This document shows, piece by piece, positions 11,600 to 23,328 of a stretch of 64,000 bases of DNA. The stretch lies in NCBI GenBank assembly GCA_001643675.2, contig LSRY02000019.1:1498001-1562000 (forward strand), given 5' to 3'. Position 1 is the stretch's first letter, and every line of letters starts with the position of its first letter. The notes under the pieces were generated by a model. That model worked only from the letters and a program-made list of their open reading frames with translations, searched no databases and was not told where the DNA came from. A program made the position numbers and the translations under genes. Origin of the DNA: Monocercomonoides exilis (lineage: Eukaryota > Preaxostyla > Oxymonadida > Polymastigidae).

Positions 11600-13200
11600 G
11601 AAATTCTTCTGAAACATGGTTTGCAGCGCGTGGGAGAAGGAATAAAGCACTTTGGGGTTCAAAGGAAGGAGAAAGACATGAGGAGTCATTTTGGATGATT
11701 GAAGAATGCATGAATGAATCAAACGTGATTGAATGCTGCGAGTGGAGCAGTGCAGCCTCCTGTACGATATTCTTTCAGTGGGAGAAGGATATCAAAGAAG
11801 AAGAAGAATGTTGTTATAAACTTGAAGAATGAAGAAGATCTGTCAGAATCAACATATTTATAGCTTGTGGAAGCTCTGGTTGTGCTTGTGATGTTGCACA
11901 AAGAAGATGTACCATACATTGAGAATATTTGAGGAAAAAGAGCATTTGCTGGAATTCAATGTCAGATATAGAGGAATACTGGAGCAAAAGAGAGGAGGAG
12001 AAGGAGATCTGGAGGGTGATGGGGTAGAAATAAATTCAGATGATAATAGGAGGTGGAGGAAAAAGAGATGTCTTTTGTTGGAAATATGAAAGTATATTTA
12101 TTTTTTGGATGAAGGGAGCTTTACTAACTCGAACAAAGTGGAGATGAAGCTATTGGTGAATAGCTGATCTGAGAAAGAAGAAGATGAAGAAGGCGATGGG
12201 GATGAAGAGAAGAAATGTTGAGCAGCCTATGAGGAGAGGAAATCTGGTTGTATTGGGAATGAACAGTTACTTGTATCACAGAAATATCTGTTGTAGCAGA
12301 TAGTGTGGTGGAAATGGCTTTTTGTTCAGTCTTTTTCGTCAGCTCTGATTCCAATGACGACAGAAATGCTGGAAAGAGCACGTAAAAAAGAAACATTGCA
12401 CACGCTTAGAAGAAGATAAATGAAATAAAACGTGAAAAGTTATGGCTCATATCTTTTTGCATCAATTGATTGAAAAAATGAAAATGAGAGTTTGAATAAG
12501 TTAAAATAAAAAATAACAAGAAATATGATAAAAATAATGAAAACAATATGATAAAAATATGACAAACTTTATCAAGTCAGGAATTGCACCTTTATCACTT
12601 CTTGATCAGAACATATTGGTTATTGATTGCGCCAGTACAATCAGACTAGAAAGATAAAGCGTCTCAATGATTTTTCTTCCAAAGTTGTTCAGTGAGCGAT
12701 CCGCTGCAGGTTGTCAATTAGCACTTTCACAAAATGACCTTTGAAATCAACACAAAAATCCTTCAAAAAAAAATCACATTTCACAATAAAAAAGAAAGTT
12801 CAAAGTCAAAAGTTTTGAAATATAATTAGAATATGAAGTTAAAATAAAAGTCAATAAAATAATAATAATAATATTTCTTTGTTTAATCAAAAGAAAATCA
12901 ACACAAACATCTATTCCAATCTTCTCCATCACCTACATTGATCCACCTGAAATTCTGTTCATTACTCTCGCTGAGTTTAAAATCTCCTCCTCCTCCTCCT
13001 TCAAAATCTCTGCTTTTCTGTCTTTTCTCATCTTAAAAAATCCAGGTTGTCTTGCATTAAAAAATGCCAAATAATCCAGAATATAGCTGTATTCACTCAC
13101 TGTTCTCGCAAATCTTGCTTCTCATGGTGTGCCTGACTTTCTCTCTTCTTCAAACTCTTTTTCCTGTGATATGAATTGTGTCTTCTTTTCATTCGCAATT
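11600..13200. other. Region without an intact gene
   Basis: 11650-12090 has plus-strand protein-like scraps (for example LVEALVVLVMLHKEDVPYIENI) broken by stops, possibly ARM-repeat remains. 12400-13200 is AT-rich and I see nothing in it. Confidence 0.35.
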
Positions 13201-15790
13201 CTATTTAACCATATGATAGACTTCTTTACCGACGTATCTGCCCCATTCAACACAAACAGCTAAGAATCCAATGCAGACCGATTTATCCTGAGATGTATAC
13301 ATTTCCCGCTCTTCCTCTGTTGCTTCTGTCGCATTCTTCAGTAACTGGTCTGTGTTGTCGCAAAATTCCAACCCCACAAAGCTTTCCATACTCTCTTCTA
13401 TTGTATCCTTCCAGACAATGCGAAAAACCGTGTAGGTTAGAGAACTTTACAAGGGGGTCCGCACCTAAAACTAGCTAGTCATTCGTCGTACACTTCTCAC
13501 TAACAGTGAGTATGTCGTCGTAAACAATCAAGTTCTCATTCAGCGCATAAAACAGGTTCGTGTGCACATCCAACTACGCACACGAAATATACAGCGTGCG
13601 CTCAATATTCACTAACGGAATCTTCTTCGTCTGCTCTCGACTCTTAAGCTTCCAAAACAAGTCCATCACATGTTGAGAACCAGACGGAAGCAGCTGCGTT
13701 GACACGTGCTGAGAGCCATTGTGGCAGACGCGCTAAGTATTCCACACATGTTGTGAGTATCGGAAGATGTTAATCTTATTCTCTTCTGATCTGCTCCGTT
13801 TCTCCCTTCAAACTTCCTCTGTATAACGAACGCTGCTGACGCGCCTTCCTCTCCTTCCCTCCCAACTCTCGCATCCCTTGTTCATCTTTCTTCTTCTTCT
13901 TCTTCAGCAGCGATCATAATTAGCAGATATTGTTAATTTCGTCTTTTTCGTTCTCGAAAATTGAATAATATTCAACTGAATATGTTTTGTGACTTTACAA
14001 GAAGGAAGATCCATCTGTTTCATCTGTATTTGCTGCTTCTGTTGTTGTGTAACTTTCATCGCTCTCAAAATTGTTCACGTTTCGCCCATGATGCCAATTT
14101 TTATGCCAATCCCTCAGATGCCAAGCCATATACCCATCCTCCTCCTCCGTCTCTTCTTTTCTTTTTCTTCCTTTTATCATTCATTGACTCAATCGATTAC
14201 TCGTATATTTATTTCCTCTTTTCTCCAGTGCAAAGAAATTATTCAGCCTTCTTCAAGATATGCTCCCCTCACCTAGCTGCTCATTCTAATTTGTGATGAA
14301 GCACTTCCTCAACTCTTTATCCTTCGCATCTTCCACTTCTACGTTTGTTCCAATCCCATCTTGCAACATACCAGTCTCTGCCCGCGCGTCTCCTTCGTCT
14401 GCTCTCTGTCTTCTTGAGCCACCATCTTCTTTACGAGCTTCTTCATCCACGACTTCTTCTCTGGCTTCAGAATCTGAAACTTCATGCTGTCAATTTCATT
14501 CTCCTCAAAATCAGCTGTTATTCGGAATAGACCTAGCTTTCTGTATTTATACACGTCACATTCTGTTCTTCCACAATCTTCACCACAGCATCTGTCAGAT
14601 AGTCTTCCATGCAACGCAGTGTGTCTTCCTCGTAGAATGAGGAAACTGGCTTCAAAACGATTGTAAACTCATTTGCCACAGTAAACTTCACGCCGTTTGA
14701 ACACCTCCTCCGTTCTGAATTGCACCTCTTGTCCAAAGAGCCGACAACATCTGCGAGTTAATAGGAGGAGAAGGCACTTCTGAAGCTGCTGCTGCTGATG
14801 ATGGTGATGACACTCAGAAAAAAAGATAGAAATCCAATAGAAAACATTAGAAACGATGGAGAAGACAAAGCCTAATGATCTTCCTCATATCGAAGTCCAA
14901 GCTCCGAATCCAGAGTCCAGCTGAGCGGAATCCCTTTGTTCCGTCAGCTCCTCCATCTTCTGCCGAAAAACTTATAACAAGACTGTCACCCTTTGGATAC
15001 AGAGATGTCTTTTCTTTTTAACTTCTCGCTGTTGCGTGCAATAACCTCCTTCCCACTTCCTTCCCGCAGAAATGATCTCCAAACTCCACTAGCCTCCATC
15101 TCTCTCATTCTTTGCTCTTCCTTCCTTCTCTGATATCTTCTCATCTTCTTTTGGAAAATCCAAAGATCTCCTTACCACATTCTTCATTTCATCTTCTTTT
15201 TCTGCAGATTTCTTTCCTTGCCTCTTCTCTCATCTGCCTCGAAAGCATCGTCTCGCTCATCTCCATCGCCCTTCTCTTCGCGTTCTTCTCTCCCATCTTT
15301 CGGTTCAGCCCCCGCCTTACCTCCCGCATCTTCACTGCACCTTCCCTCCGCTCCCGCTCCTTCTCGTCCTCCCGCAGCATCACTGACACCTTGAACTCTT
15401 CCCCCACAATCATCTTCTTCTGCACCGTCGTCACACGCGAAAGCTCCGATTCCTTAAAGAACCCCCCCCCCCCCCCCCCCCCGCGGCTTCAGCAGCAACA
15501 GCGTCGTCGACACCCCTTCTGCTGCCCCAGCTGTCCGCACTGTCTTTCGTAGCTTATCAAACTCCCGCATCCGCGCCAGGTTCTGCCGCTGCTCCTGCAT
15601 CTTCTGCTCAAACAGCCCAATCGACTCCTGCATTTTGTTCTTCGACTGTCAACTCTCGGCACGCTATGTTTCAGCTTATCACCAACCAAATTGACGCACA
15701 CCAACGCCGCACCATCTGTTTTCTGCTCGCAATTCTGAGACTAGCATATTCACCAGACGCGTCTGCTTCGTCAAAATAAGCCATGTGTTA
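13201..15790 (-). pseudogene. Frameshifted gene for a coiled-coil protein, function unknown
   Basis: Minus-strand text starts near 15785 with MAYFDEADASGEYASLRIA. It changes frame into a coiled-coil stretch (KNKMQESIGLFEQKMQEQRQ, then ARMREFDKLRKTV), crosses a 21-base C run at 15462-15482, and continues as VQKKMIVGEEFKVSVMLRED and a long K/R/E helix to about 15130. More text follows at 14736-14340 (KFTVANEFTIVLKPVSSFY, then after a frame change FRITADFEENEIDSMKFQ). The end is at 13389-13201 (MESFVGLEFCDNTDQLL...). Frames change at least four times with stops between, so no functional product is possible as it stands. The long charged helices suggest a cytoskeletal or axonemal protein, but that is a guess. 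Confidence 0.45.
15462..15482. repeat. Homopolymer run of 21 C
   Basis: An uninterrupted poly-C tract inside the coiled-coil pseudogene. It falls where the reading frame is lost and may be a slippage-prone site or an assembly error. Confidence 0.9.
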
Positions 15791-16502
15791 ATGTTATTTG
15801 CATCTGAATCAGAAGAAAAATAAAATAAAATCATGAAATGGCCTTCAAATTATAAATATTTAGTTCAAAATTGATAAAAAAAATATAATGATTTTATTAA
15901 ATAGATTGAACAAAATAACCTTTCTGATTTTCTATTCTGCCCCTTTCTATTCTCATTCCTTTATCTCTCCTCCTTCTTTAGTTCTCGGTCGTTTCCTTTC
16001 TTTGCAGTTCAGCTTCTGTAACAAATATCTCCCTTGTCCTGCATCCAATCGAAGCATTCTTTAGATTTTCTTGCTCTTTCGCAGCTGTCTTCCGCCAATA
16101 AACAATTGAATTCCCCGTCTCATTGCATTAGCCACAACGCGCTGTGAAAGCACTTTCACATTAAAAATATGCCACTTCTTCAATAATAGCTGCAACTCGC
16201 CAAGAAGATGAATGAATGAATGATATTTCATTCGTCTTGTTGGCGCACGAGCAGCAGAGTGAACTTAATCAGTGCCAGAAAATATGTTCGCTTGAAAGCA
16301 GCATCTGAAGAATTCCCCAATAAAAAAAAAACTTTTCCAATGAAGCTGCAACGCAAGATAAATACAGGCTAATTGCGTGACAATTAGATACCACTGAACG
16401 TACAAATATAAAATAAAAAAATTTTGAATTTATTTTGACATATTTTATAAGAAAAATGGTAAATAAAAAATATATTTGAGAAATAATAGCACTACAACAA
16501 AC
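15791..16502. other. Flank left of transposon A, no gene seen
   Basis: Mixed composition with a few short protein-like scraps, becoming AT-rich toward the transposon end. No ORF can be supported. Confidence 0.4.
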
Positions 16503-17369
16503 ATTAAAAAACAGAAAGTTAAAGCAAACCTTTAAAAAGTTGGAAAAGCAAGTAGTTTTGAAAAAATGAAAGAAACAAAACTCCAGCTTTAATCAGAACC
16601 ATATCTTTTTGAAATTTTGAATATTTAATGAAAAAAAAAACAAATTTCTGAAAATTTTAAATTGTTTGTCTAATTGTTATATACGTGATAAGAGTCAGAA
16701 AAATGTGGAAAGATTGCACATATACGGACCCTTTTGATCATAGAACCATAATAATATTTATTAGGTTTAAATGAATTCTTTTTCTGACTATTGCAGTTGT
16801 TTTAGGGTTAGGGTTATCACAAAATTCTTCTTTAAAAAGTTGTTTTAGGTCGTAGGGTTGTGCCTCGAATCTTCTTTTTAGGGTTTTGATGAAAAAAGTG
16901 AGGTTTTGTATGGACTAAATATTTAGGGTTAGAGATATAGATAAAAGAATAAGTGAAAATAGAACCCTTTGGGGTGTAGTAATAGCACAACAGGTTAGGG
17001 TGTTGGAACAGGACGAGAAGGATGCGGGTTCGATTCCTCCCGTATTCTTCTTTTTTTTGCAAAAATTTTCAAAAAATTAAAGGTCCGCATAAGTGCATTC
17101 TTGCCAAAAATGTTTTTTTTGATTTTTCAAACGTTGTATTTGAAGAGCATCAGCTCTTTTTCTTTGTCCAAACAATGGCGATCACAAAATGACAGAATCC
17201 TCAGGGGTCTTTTTTTTGCATTAAATGATTGTTTTCACCATTTTAACTTCATCAATAGCCAAAAAACTGCATTCTTCTACCTGCAATTTTCGCCCTTTAA
17301 CGCTTATTTTTTTGATCTTTTTGACCCCTTGGAAATTCGGATCATGGGTCAGATCCTTTTTTCATTCAA
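16503..17369 (+). repeat. Left terminal inverted repeat of transposon A
   Basis: It is the reverse complement of 22278-23141 with few differences. It contains several telomere-like TTTAGGG/TTAGGG units (16802-16816, near 16877, 16920 and 16993), a tRNA-like Pol III promoter, and T-rich stretches toward the inner end. The inner boundary is set where the arms diverge after AGATCCTTTTTTCATT. Confidence 0.9.
16971..17050 (+). promoter_or_regulatory. tRNA-like A and B boxes (Pol III promoter) inside left TIR
   Basis: A box TAGCACAACAGG at 16983-16994 and B box GGTTCGATTCC at 17028-17038 fit the tRNA consensus at normal spacing, and a T-rich tract follows at 17047-17056. The segment resembles a tRNA (D-stem-like GCAC/GTGT, T-loop TTCGATT), but the anticodon stem does not form and the acceptor pairs mostly by wobble. 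It is therefore tRNA-derived or tRNA-mimicking and not a working tRNA. Confidence 0.55.
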
Positions 17370-18119
17370 ACTTTTGAAAATTTTTTTGAAAAGATTTTGC
17401 AATTAAATGGTTCTTATTTCACAACTATCGATGGTTTTGTTGTAACACTTTCATTAAATGTTTTCAAACATCAATTTACCATTGTATTGAGATTTCATAG
17501 AAAATCAGTGAAATGAAAAAAAATACGTTAAAAAAATAACAATCGTTTTCAATCAAAATGACATAAACAAACAAAAAGTACTTCATGAAATTAATCATTA
17601 TAAAAATTGAAAACAGTCAGAAATTTTCAAATCAGATTCAATAATATTCAATTAAACATAATTCTATCACATAATCATAAAAGCAATCACCAAATATCAA
17701 CTAAATATCAACAATTTTGAACAATGAAAAATATAAGAAGAAATAGCACTATTTCAACAAATTCATGGTATCAAAGACAATTCCAAACAAAAAAAAATAC
17801 TTTTATAAAAAGTTCAAAAACTAACTTGTCTATTTTCCCTCTGTTTTCCATCCACTCTCCCCTTTCTGATATTTCTCTCACTTTGACTCAAAAAGATCAA
17901 ATCCAACAAAGAAAAAAGACAAACACAATGATAAAACAACATTTCACACTCTCGTCAACTCTCCCTTCCAAAAACCTCACTCAAAGATCTATGAATTCCC
18001 TCATAACTCTATCTATTAATGAATCTCGATATATACATATATAAGCGGGACAATAACCAATTTAATTATAGGGACATTATAGGGACAAAAAGCACAAGAA
18101 AACAATCGGATTCTAACTG
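17370..18119. other. Inner non-coding stretch of transposon A
   Basis: AT-rich. One plus-strand ORF at 17724-18044 is S/T/N/K-rich with no domain and is not supported as a gene. Confidence 0.5.
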
Positions 18120-18245
18120 TTGTGCACCTGGGAGGCTGTTCGTCGTATCCAGGTCCGGATAAAGCAGCCCGAAGGCTGCAATATCTAATACGAACAGTCA
18201 TGTCCAGCACCCTTCCGATAGAGTGCCAGCTAAGCATACACAACA
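18120..18245 (-). ncRNA. Folded element downstream of transposase A (multi-hairpin, UUCG tetraloop)
   Basis: Read in the sense of the transposase gene it begins about 10 bases past the stop codon. Successive hairpins are GCACTC/GGGTGC; an outer stem CTGTTCGT/ACGAACAG enclosing GCAGCC-TTCG-GGCTGC and TATCC-GGACCT-GGATA; then the sequence CAGCCTCCCAGG. The enclosed pair makes a three-way junction, and the C(UUCG)G loop is the classic extra-stable RNA tetraloop. The 12-nt core CCTGGGAGGCTG (plus strand) recurs at the same place after transposase B. It could be an RNA 3' UTR structure, a transposase-binding or recombination site, or a small RNA. Confidence 0.6.
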
Positions 18246-18254
18246 ACTAGTTTC

Positions 18255-21200
18255 TTAATAGGGGACACCATTAATACAATTTTGAGATTCATTAATAGAA
18301 GAAGAGTCAAGAAGAAGCTCAAATCTCCTTGAAAGAAGATCTTGAGAAGATTGAGAAAGAAGAGAAGAGTTAGATGATGTGATATCAGAGTGAAATGACT
18401 TCCTTGTTCGTTGAACCTTTTCTTTCATTGTCGAAGATTCGAGGGCAACCAGAGAGCGTTGAGGAAGATATCCAACAGCTGAAGCACAGACAAATGAGCC
18501 TTTGCGCTCAAAATACAAGTAGTCCTTCATGTGAGGGACTGACAGCGATGGCCATGAAATTTGCTGAGATGGTACATACTCTTCAAAGAACCTCTCATGC
18601 TCAAAGTCATTGACAGTTGATGATGATGGAGAAGAATTTGATGATGATGTTGAGAAAATGTTTGATTGAGAAGTTGAAGAAGCTGATGTCGAAGTGTTCA
18701 TATTGTTTTCGAAGAAGTCGATCAAATCATGAAGTGTGGTGATGTGTTCAGTCGAAAGATTGTTGTCGATTGCATTCACTAACGCACCAAATTCACTATC
18801 ACAGATATTTTTTCCATGGTGCTCAGCGAAGAAGTTGAGTTGAGTGTTTTTCTTTTTCAAAAGTTTTGATTGTTTGGAGAGGATGAAGTGAAGAAGGAAG
18901 CGATTTCGGTTGTGTGGACCTGAATCGCAGAAGAACTTAAAAGTGTGAGTGTCTGAGAAGAAGTGTCTTTTGATCACAGATTCCAGACACTCAATAACAA
19001 ATCTGTGATCATTCGAGAGGCAGTCGGAGAAGAAGTTGAATGTTCTTTTTATTTGTTGATTATTAATTTTTTGAAGAGAGATGATTGCGAATTGAGAAAC
19101 TTGTTGATAGTTGAAGAATTCCTGTTGAAGTTGGTTCTTTCTGATAGGGAGTTTCCACTTCTCTTTGAAGTCGAAGACGAAGACTGCTTCTCCCTCTTTC
19201 AGATTATCAACAGTAGATTGATAATGTTTTCGTTGCATTTCTGCAACAAGTCTGTGTTGACGAAGTAATTTAAGTGTATGAAACTCAGCAGAAGAAAGTC
19301 CATTTTTGTTTTGTGAAGATTTGAGTTTATTCTCCAGATAGTTGAGTTTCTCGCACATTCCGCAGAGATCCGTTCGTCTTTTCGCTTTGGAGAAGTTTGT
19401 TGTCAGCTTGTTGAAATGGGAAAGAGAAACTTTGATGTTTGTTTCTTCTGTGAACTCACTCCATAATTTCGTCTTGGGCTTGAAGATCAATCTCTTTTCA
19501 TTCGGAGAAAAGATGCCCGTTTTCTTTCTTTTATCTTTCAGTGCTTCCAATACATAATTTGTTGAAATTGACGAAGAGAGTGGAGGAATGGAAGTTGAAC
19601 GATGTGGTGGTGTGATGAATGAAGATGACGTTGTCGTGGTTGTTGCTGACGATGATGATAAGTTATTTGAAGTGTTCAAATTTGATGTTTCTGAAGAAGA
19701 TGATGAACCACCAAATTGAAGTGTTGACAGTGTTGGTTTTGTTTTTTCCTTGATATAGAATGAGAGTGATGGAGTGAAACCTTGTGAGTGAAGATTATTC
19801 CATGATGAATTCCAATTATCATTATCAAATTCTGTCATATCAGCATCATTGCAAACATTCCATTTGATATCATGTCCATTCTTCCTTTTTACAACAGCAA
19901 TGTAGTGTCCATTTCTTTGATCCAAACGCTTAAATAGTATTTGTCCAGAAAGATGATAAATAATCGTTTCCTGATTATCTTTTTGAAGATGTTGAATTCT
20001 TTCTGTTGAAAACCCTTTGCAGAAAGTGCGCTGGTTAACACGATCTGTTTCTATTAGAATTGTTCTTGAAGGAGCAGAACTAGCAACATCAGTGCATTCA
20101 TGACAGAGGGCTAGCACCTCTGGAAATGCAGCCATTTCCTCCCATCTCGCAGCACAGCATTTTTAGTTGCATTTATTGCAATAAACACAATTCTTTCCAT
20201 CCAAAACTTCAGTTGCAAAGAGAGAAGATAGTCCATTATGAGTCGAGGAAGAATTGATAACGACATTGTTACAAATTTCATTGAAGTTTGATGTGATTTG
20301 TTGGCATTTTTGGCATTTGATATGAGTGATAAAAACAGGATTGAAGGTGTCCTTGCTTATCAACTCATCTTTTTGAAGAAGTCTGTGAAGATTTTCAAAC
20401 GCCTCAGTAACATTTTGTTGCTGTCTGCTGCCAAAGTTGCAGAAATTTTCCCATTTGTCAATAAGAGATGGGACCCATGAACGCACTGCCGTTCCATCTT
20501 TAGCCAATTGTTTACAAACACTTATAACACGAGAAGATGTGTTCTTCAAAGATGTTTGTTTTTTGAATAAAGATGGTTTTTGCGTGATGATAGAAGACAT
20601 GCATTGAAGAAGAGATGCAAGATAGCATGTGTTGCCTAAGTTTGGCAATCCTTTTGCTATTTGTGATGATTTATTTGAAGAATATAATGAATTTGAAGTA
20701 GATTGAGAATGAGAATGATTTTTTATTGAATTTTCTTTAGCATTCTTTTTTGAAATATTTTTTGAAGAATTGTTTTGAATAGATATTTCATTATTTGAAG
20801 ATTGAATGCTTTGTTGTTGAACTGTTGAAGTGTAATTGTTTTTTGAAAATGAAGAAAAGAGGGTTTGAAATGCTTGAGGTGGAATTAATGTGGGTGAAGT
20901 GGCATAATCAACTAATTGCTCACTCACAAACACATTATCATTATGAAATGATGAAGAATTTATTTTTTCTTTCAATTTTTTTGTATTTGAAATTTGTGAA
21001 GAAGTTTTAGATTTGAATATTTTGTGAATTGGTATTGGAGATGGAGAAGAATGATGTTTGTTATTTGAATTTTTATTTTGATTTTTTGTTGAACCCCTTT
21101 CTCTCCTAATTGGAGTGTTGATTGGAGCATCAACAGCTTGAGAAGAAGAAGTATTGAAAGAAGGAGAATTTTTTTCTTACTCGATGTTCGATTTTTTGTT

Positions 21201-21967
21201 TTGTTGAGATGATGTCGAAGAAGAAGAAGATTGTTTTTTATTTGAAGAAGAATTTTCTGTAATAATTTCTTCATCCCACGCTGCTTCGTCTATAAATCTT
21301 GTGTAATCTGGCTCAGCTCGCTGCTTTTTCTTTGCTGACTGAAGCGAAGTTGAGGCTTCAGTCGAATGGGCTAACATCCAGTTGTTGCCCTTTTCCCATT
21401 CCTGTTCATTTAATCCTAAAAAAAACAATGAAAATAAATAAAAAAAAATATTAAATATAAACAAACCACTTTTGCAAGATGGAAGGTGAGGTTTCTGAGG
21501 CGGAATGATAAAACCTTGATTCTTCTTCAGCGTTTGTTTTGCGTAACTAAATTTGCCTTCTGTCACATCATATCCATAGTCTTGTAAATCGGATAATGAT
21601 GTGTTTCGAGACAACGCCTGTAGCATTGTTGTCTGAGTGTGCAACGGAGCGTTGTAAAACACCACAGACAGGTCTTCCAGCAGCTTTATGTGATATTCTG
21701 TTTCAAAAAAAAAATAAATAATAAACAAATATAAATGAAAAAAATAATTGAGAGTCAAAATAATATTTTCTAACATAATACAAAAAAATTAAAAATCAAA
21801 CCATTTAAAGAGATCAGTAAATCATTAATAACTGAAGATGATTGCCTGTAGTTGTAAAAGAGATAGACGAGCAATGAATCAACGTCATCTCCACCAATTC
21901 GTTTTATTTCTTGCCACAGAACATTGCATCGAGAATTTAATGTCGATTCACGTTTTGAAAACGACAT
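18255..21967 (-). pseudogene. USP (ubiquitin-specific protease)-DDE transposase fusion, copy A, two in-frame stops
   Basis: Exons are 21967-21802, 21697-21467 and 21415-18255; introns of 104 and 51 nt (GTTTGA..ACAG, GTTTGT..TTAG) keep the frame, giving 1185 codons. After a unique N-terminal domain, residues about 385-680 form a USP: Cys box GLPNLGNTCYLASLLQC (Cys396), zinc-like CxxC pairs, and His box NGHYIAVV (His636). Next come a Ser/Thr-rich spacer, a TDLCGMCE linker, and an RNase-H-like transposase with FDFKEKW (D881), FCDSGPHNRN (D963) and HGKNICDSEFG (E1007). TAA codons interrupt it at 21177-21179 and 20163-20165. The second stop occupies an aligned residue: 15 positions separate KC from PxxLA in both copies, so it is not an intron. 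It is most simply a CAA-to-TAA mutation. Confidence 0.85.
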
Positions 21968-22277
21968 TTTTCTAAAATAAATGTTTTCTTATGGTAAGTC
22001 ACAATTATTTTTTAAAAATTTATTTTTTATTTTAAAAAATATGCATTGTTATTTTTTCATTATTTAACTATTTCCAAAATTGTTTAAAAAATTTTTTAAC
22101 GTGAATTGAATTAGAGAAAAAAATTTTTAAAAATTTCTTATCAGAAAAAAATTTGAAAAATTTAAGAATTCTTAAAATAAAGGTTTATTGAAAAATTCGT
22201 CGCATTAATGAATATGTCTTTTGGAAGATTATATTTCCATATAAAAATATTAATAAATAAAATTAAATATCATTCTT

Positions 22278-23141
22278 CAATGAAAAAAGGATCTGACCCA
22301 TGATCCGAATTTCCAAGGGGTCAAAAAGATCAAAAAAATAAGCGTTAAAGGGCGAAAATTGCAGGTAGAAGAATGCAGTTTTTTGGCTATTGATGAAGTT
22401 AAAATGGTGAAAACAATCATTTAATGCAAAAAAAAGACCCCTGAGGATTCTGTCATTTTGTGATCGCCATTGTTTGGACAAAGAAAAAGAGCTGATGCTC
22501 TTCAAATACAACGTTTGAAAAATCAAAAAAAACATTTTTGGCAAGAATGCACTTATGCGGACCTTTAATTTTTTGAAAATTTTTGCAAAAAAAAGAAGAA
22601 TACGGGAGGAATCGAACCCGCATCCTTCTCGTCCTGTTCCAACACCCTAACCTGTTGTGCTATTTCTGCACCCAAAAGGGTTCTATTTTCACTTATTCTT
22701 TTATCTATATCTCTAACCCTAAATATTTAGTCCATACAAAACCTCACTTTTTTCATCAAAACCCTAAAAAGAAGATTCGAGGCACAACCCTACGACCTAA
22801 AACAACTTTTTAAAGAAGAATTTTGTGATAACCCTAACCCTAAAACAACTGCAATAGTCAGAAAAAGAATTCATTTAAACCTAATAAATATTATTATGGT
22901 TCTATGATCAAAAGGGTCCGTATATGTGCAATCTTTCCACATTTTTCTGACTCTTATCACGTATATAACAATTAGACAAACAATTTAAAATTTTCAGAAA
23001 TTTGTTTTTTTTTCATTAAATATTCAAAATTTCAAAAAGATATGGTTCTGATTAAAGCTGGAGTTTTGTTTCTTTCATTTTTTCAAAACTACTTGCTTTT
23101 CCAACTTTTTAAAGGTTTGCTTTAACTTTCCATTTTTTAAT
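22278..23141 (-). repeat. Right terminal inverted repeat of transposon A
   Basis: Inverted copy of 16503-17369 with the same telomere-like units (now CCCTAA) and the tRNA-like segment. A visible difference is GGTGCAGAAATAGC here against GGTGTAGTAATAGC in the left arm (both read in the left-arm sense). Confidence 0.9.
22603..22682 (-). promoter_or_regulatory. tRNA-like A and B boxes (Pol III promoter) inside right TIR
   Basis: Inverted counterpart of 16971-17050, with the same A box and B box on the minus strand. If active, the two copies would drive convergent transcripts directed inward or outward with respect to the TIR ends in mirror fashion. Confidence 0.5.
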
Positions 23142-23328
23142 ATTTATGATAATATTACAGTTTTTTCATTATGTTGGAAAACTGCTCTGTTTGCTTCCTT
23201 TTCTTGTCTGTCAAATGGCAAATCTTCACGTTGGAGGGCATTACGATGAGAATAGAACATATTTTTGAATAGCAATTGGGAAATAAATGAAGTTGCGCAA
23301 TATACATGATTTTTATTTGGAACAAGAG

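Larger units (their letters stand above)
16503..23141. mobile_element. Transposon A: long-TIR DNA transposon carrying a USP-DDE transposase
   Basis: About 6.64 kb, bounded by inverted repeats of about 865 bp (16503-17369 and 22278-23141) that are almost identical. The outermost shared bases read ATTAAAAAA followed by GAAAGTTAAAGC on each arm. Between them lies a single minus-strand gene with three exons (18255-21967) encoding the fused ubiquitin protease and transposase, plus a folded element just downstream of its stop. I cannot fix the exact ends or a target-site duplication: similarity between the arms fades over the outer 20 bases. Two in-frame stops make this copy non-autonomous now. The near-identity of the TIRs argues for recent movement. 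Confidence 0.85.

Noticed and set aside
16971-17050. Functional tRNA gene in the TIR
   Set aside because: The A and B boxes fit, but the anticodon stem does not form and acceptor pairing is mostly wobble or mismatched.
17724-18044. Second protein of transposon A
   Set aside because: S/T/N/K composition, no domain, no counterpart near transposase B.
18120-18245. Hammerhead or other known ribozyme
   Set aside because: I looked for the CTGATGA...GAAA core of hammerheads and did not find it. The fold is real, but the class is unknown.
21177-21179. Splice donor instead of stop in transposase A (GTAAGA overlaps the TAA)
   Set aside because: Reading continues in the same frame with similar composition on both sides, and the introns placed in this gene and its neighbours start mainly GTTTG or GTATG. 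An intron is possible but less likely than a point mutation.
16503-23141. Polinton/Maverick
   Set aside because: No polymerase B, capsid, retroviral-type integrase or ATPase; the element is far too short and has a different transposase.
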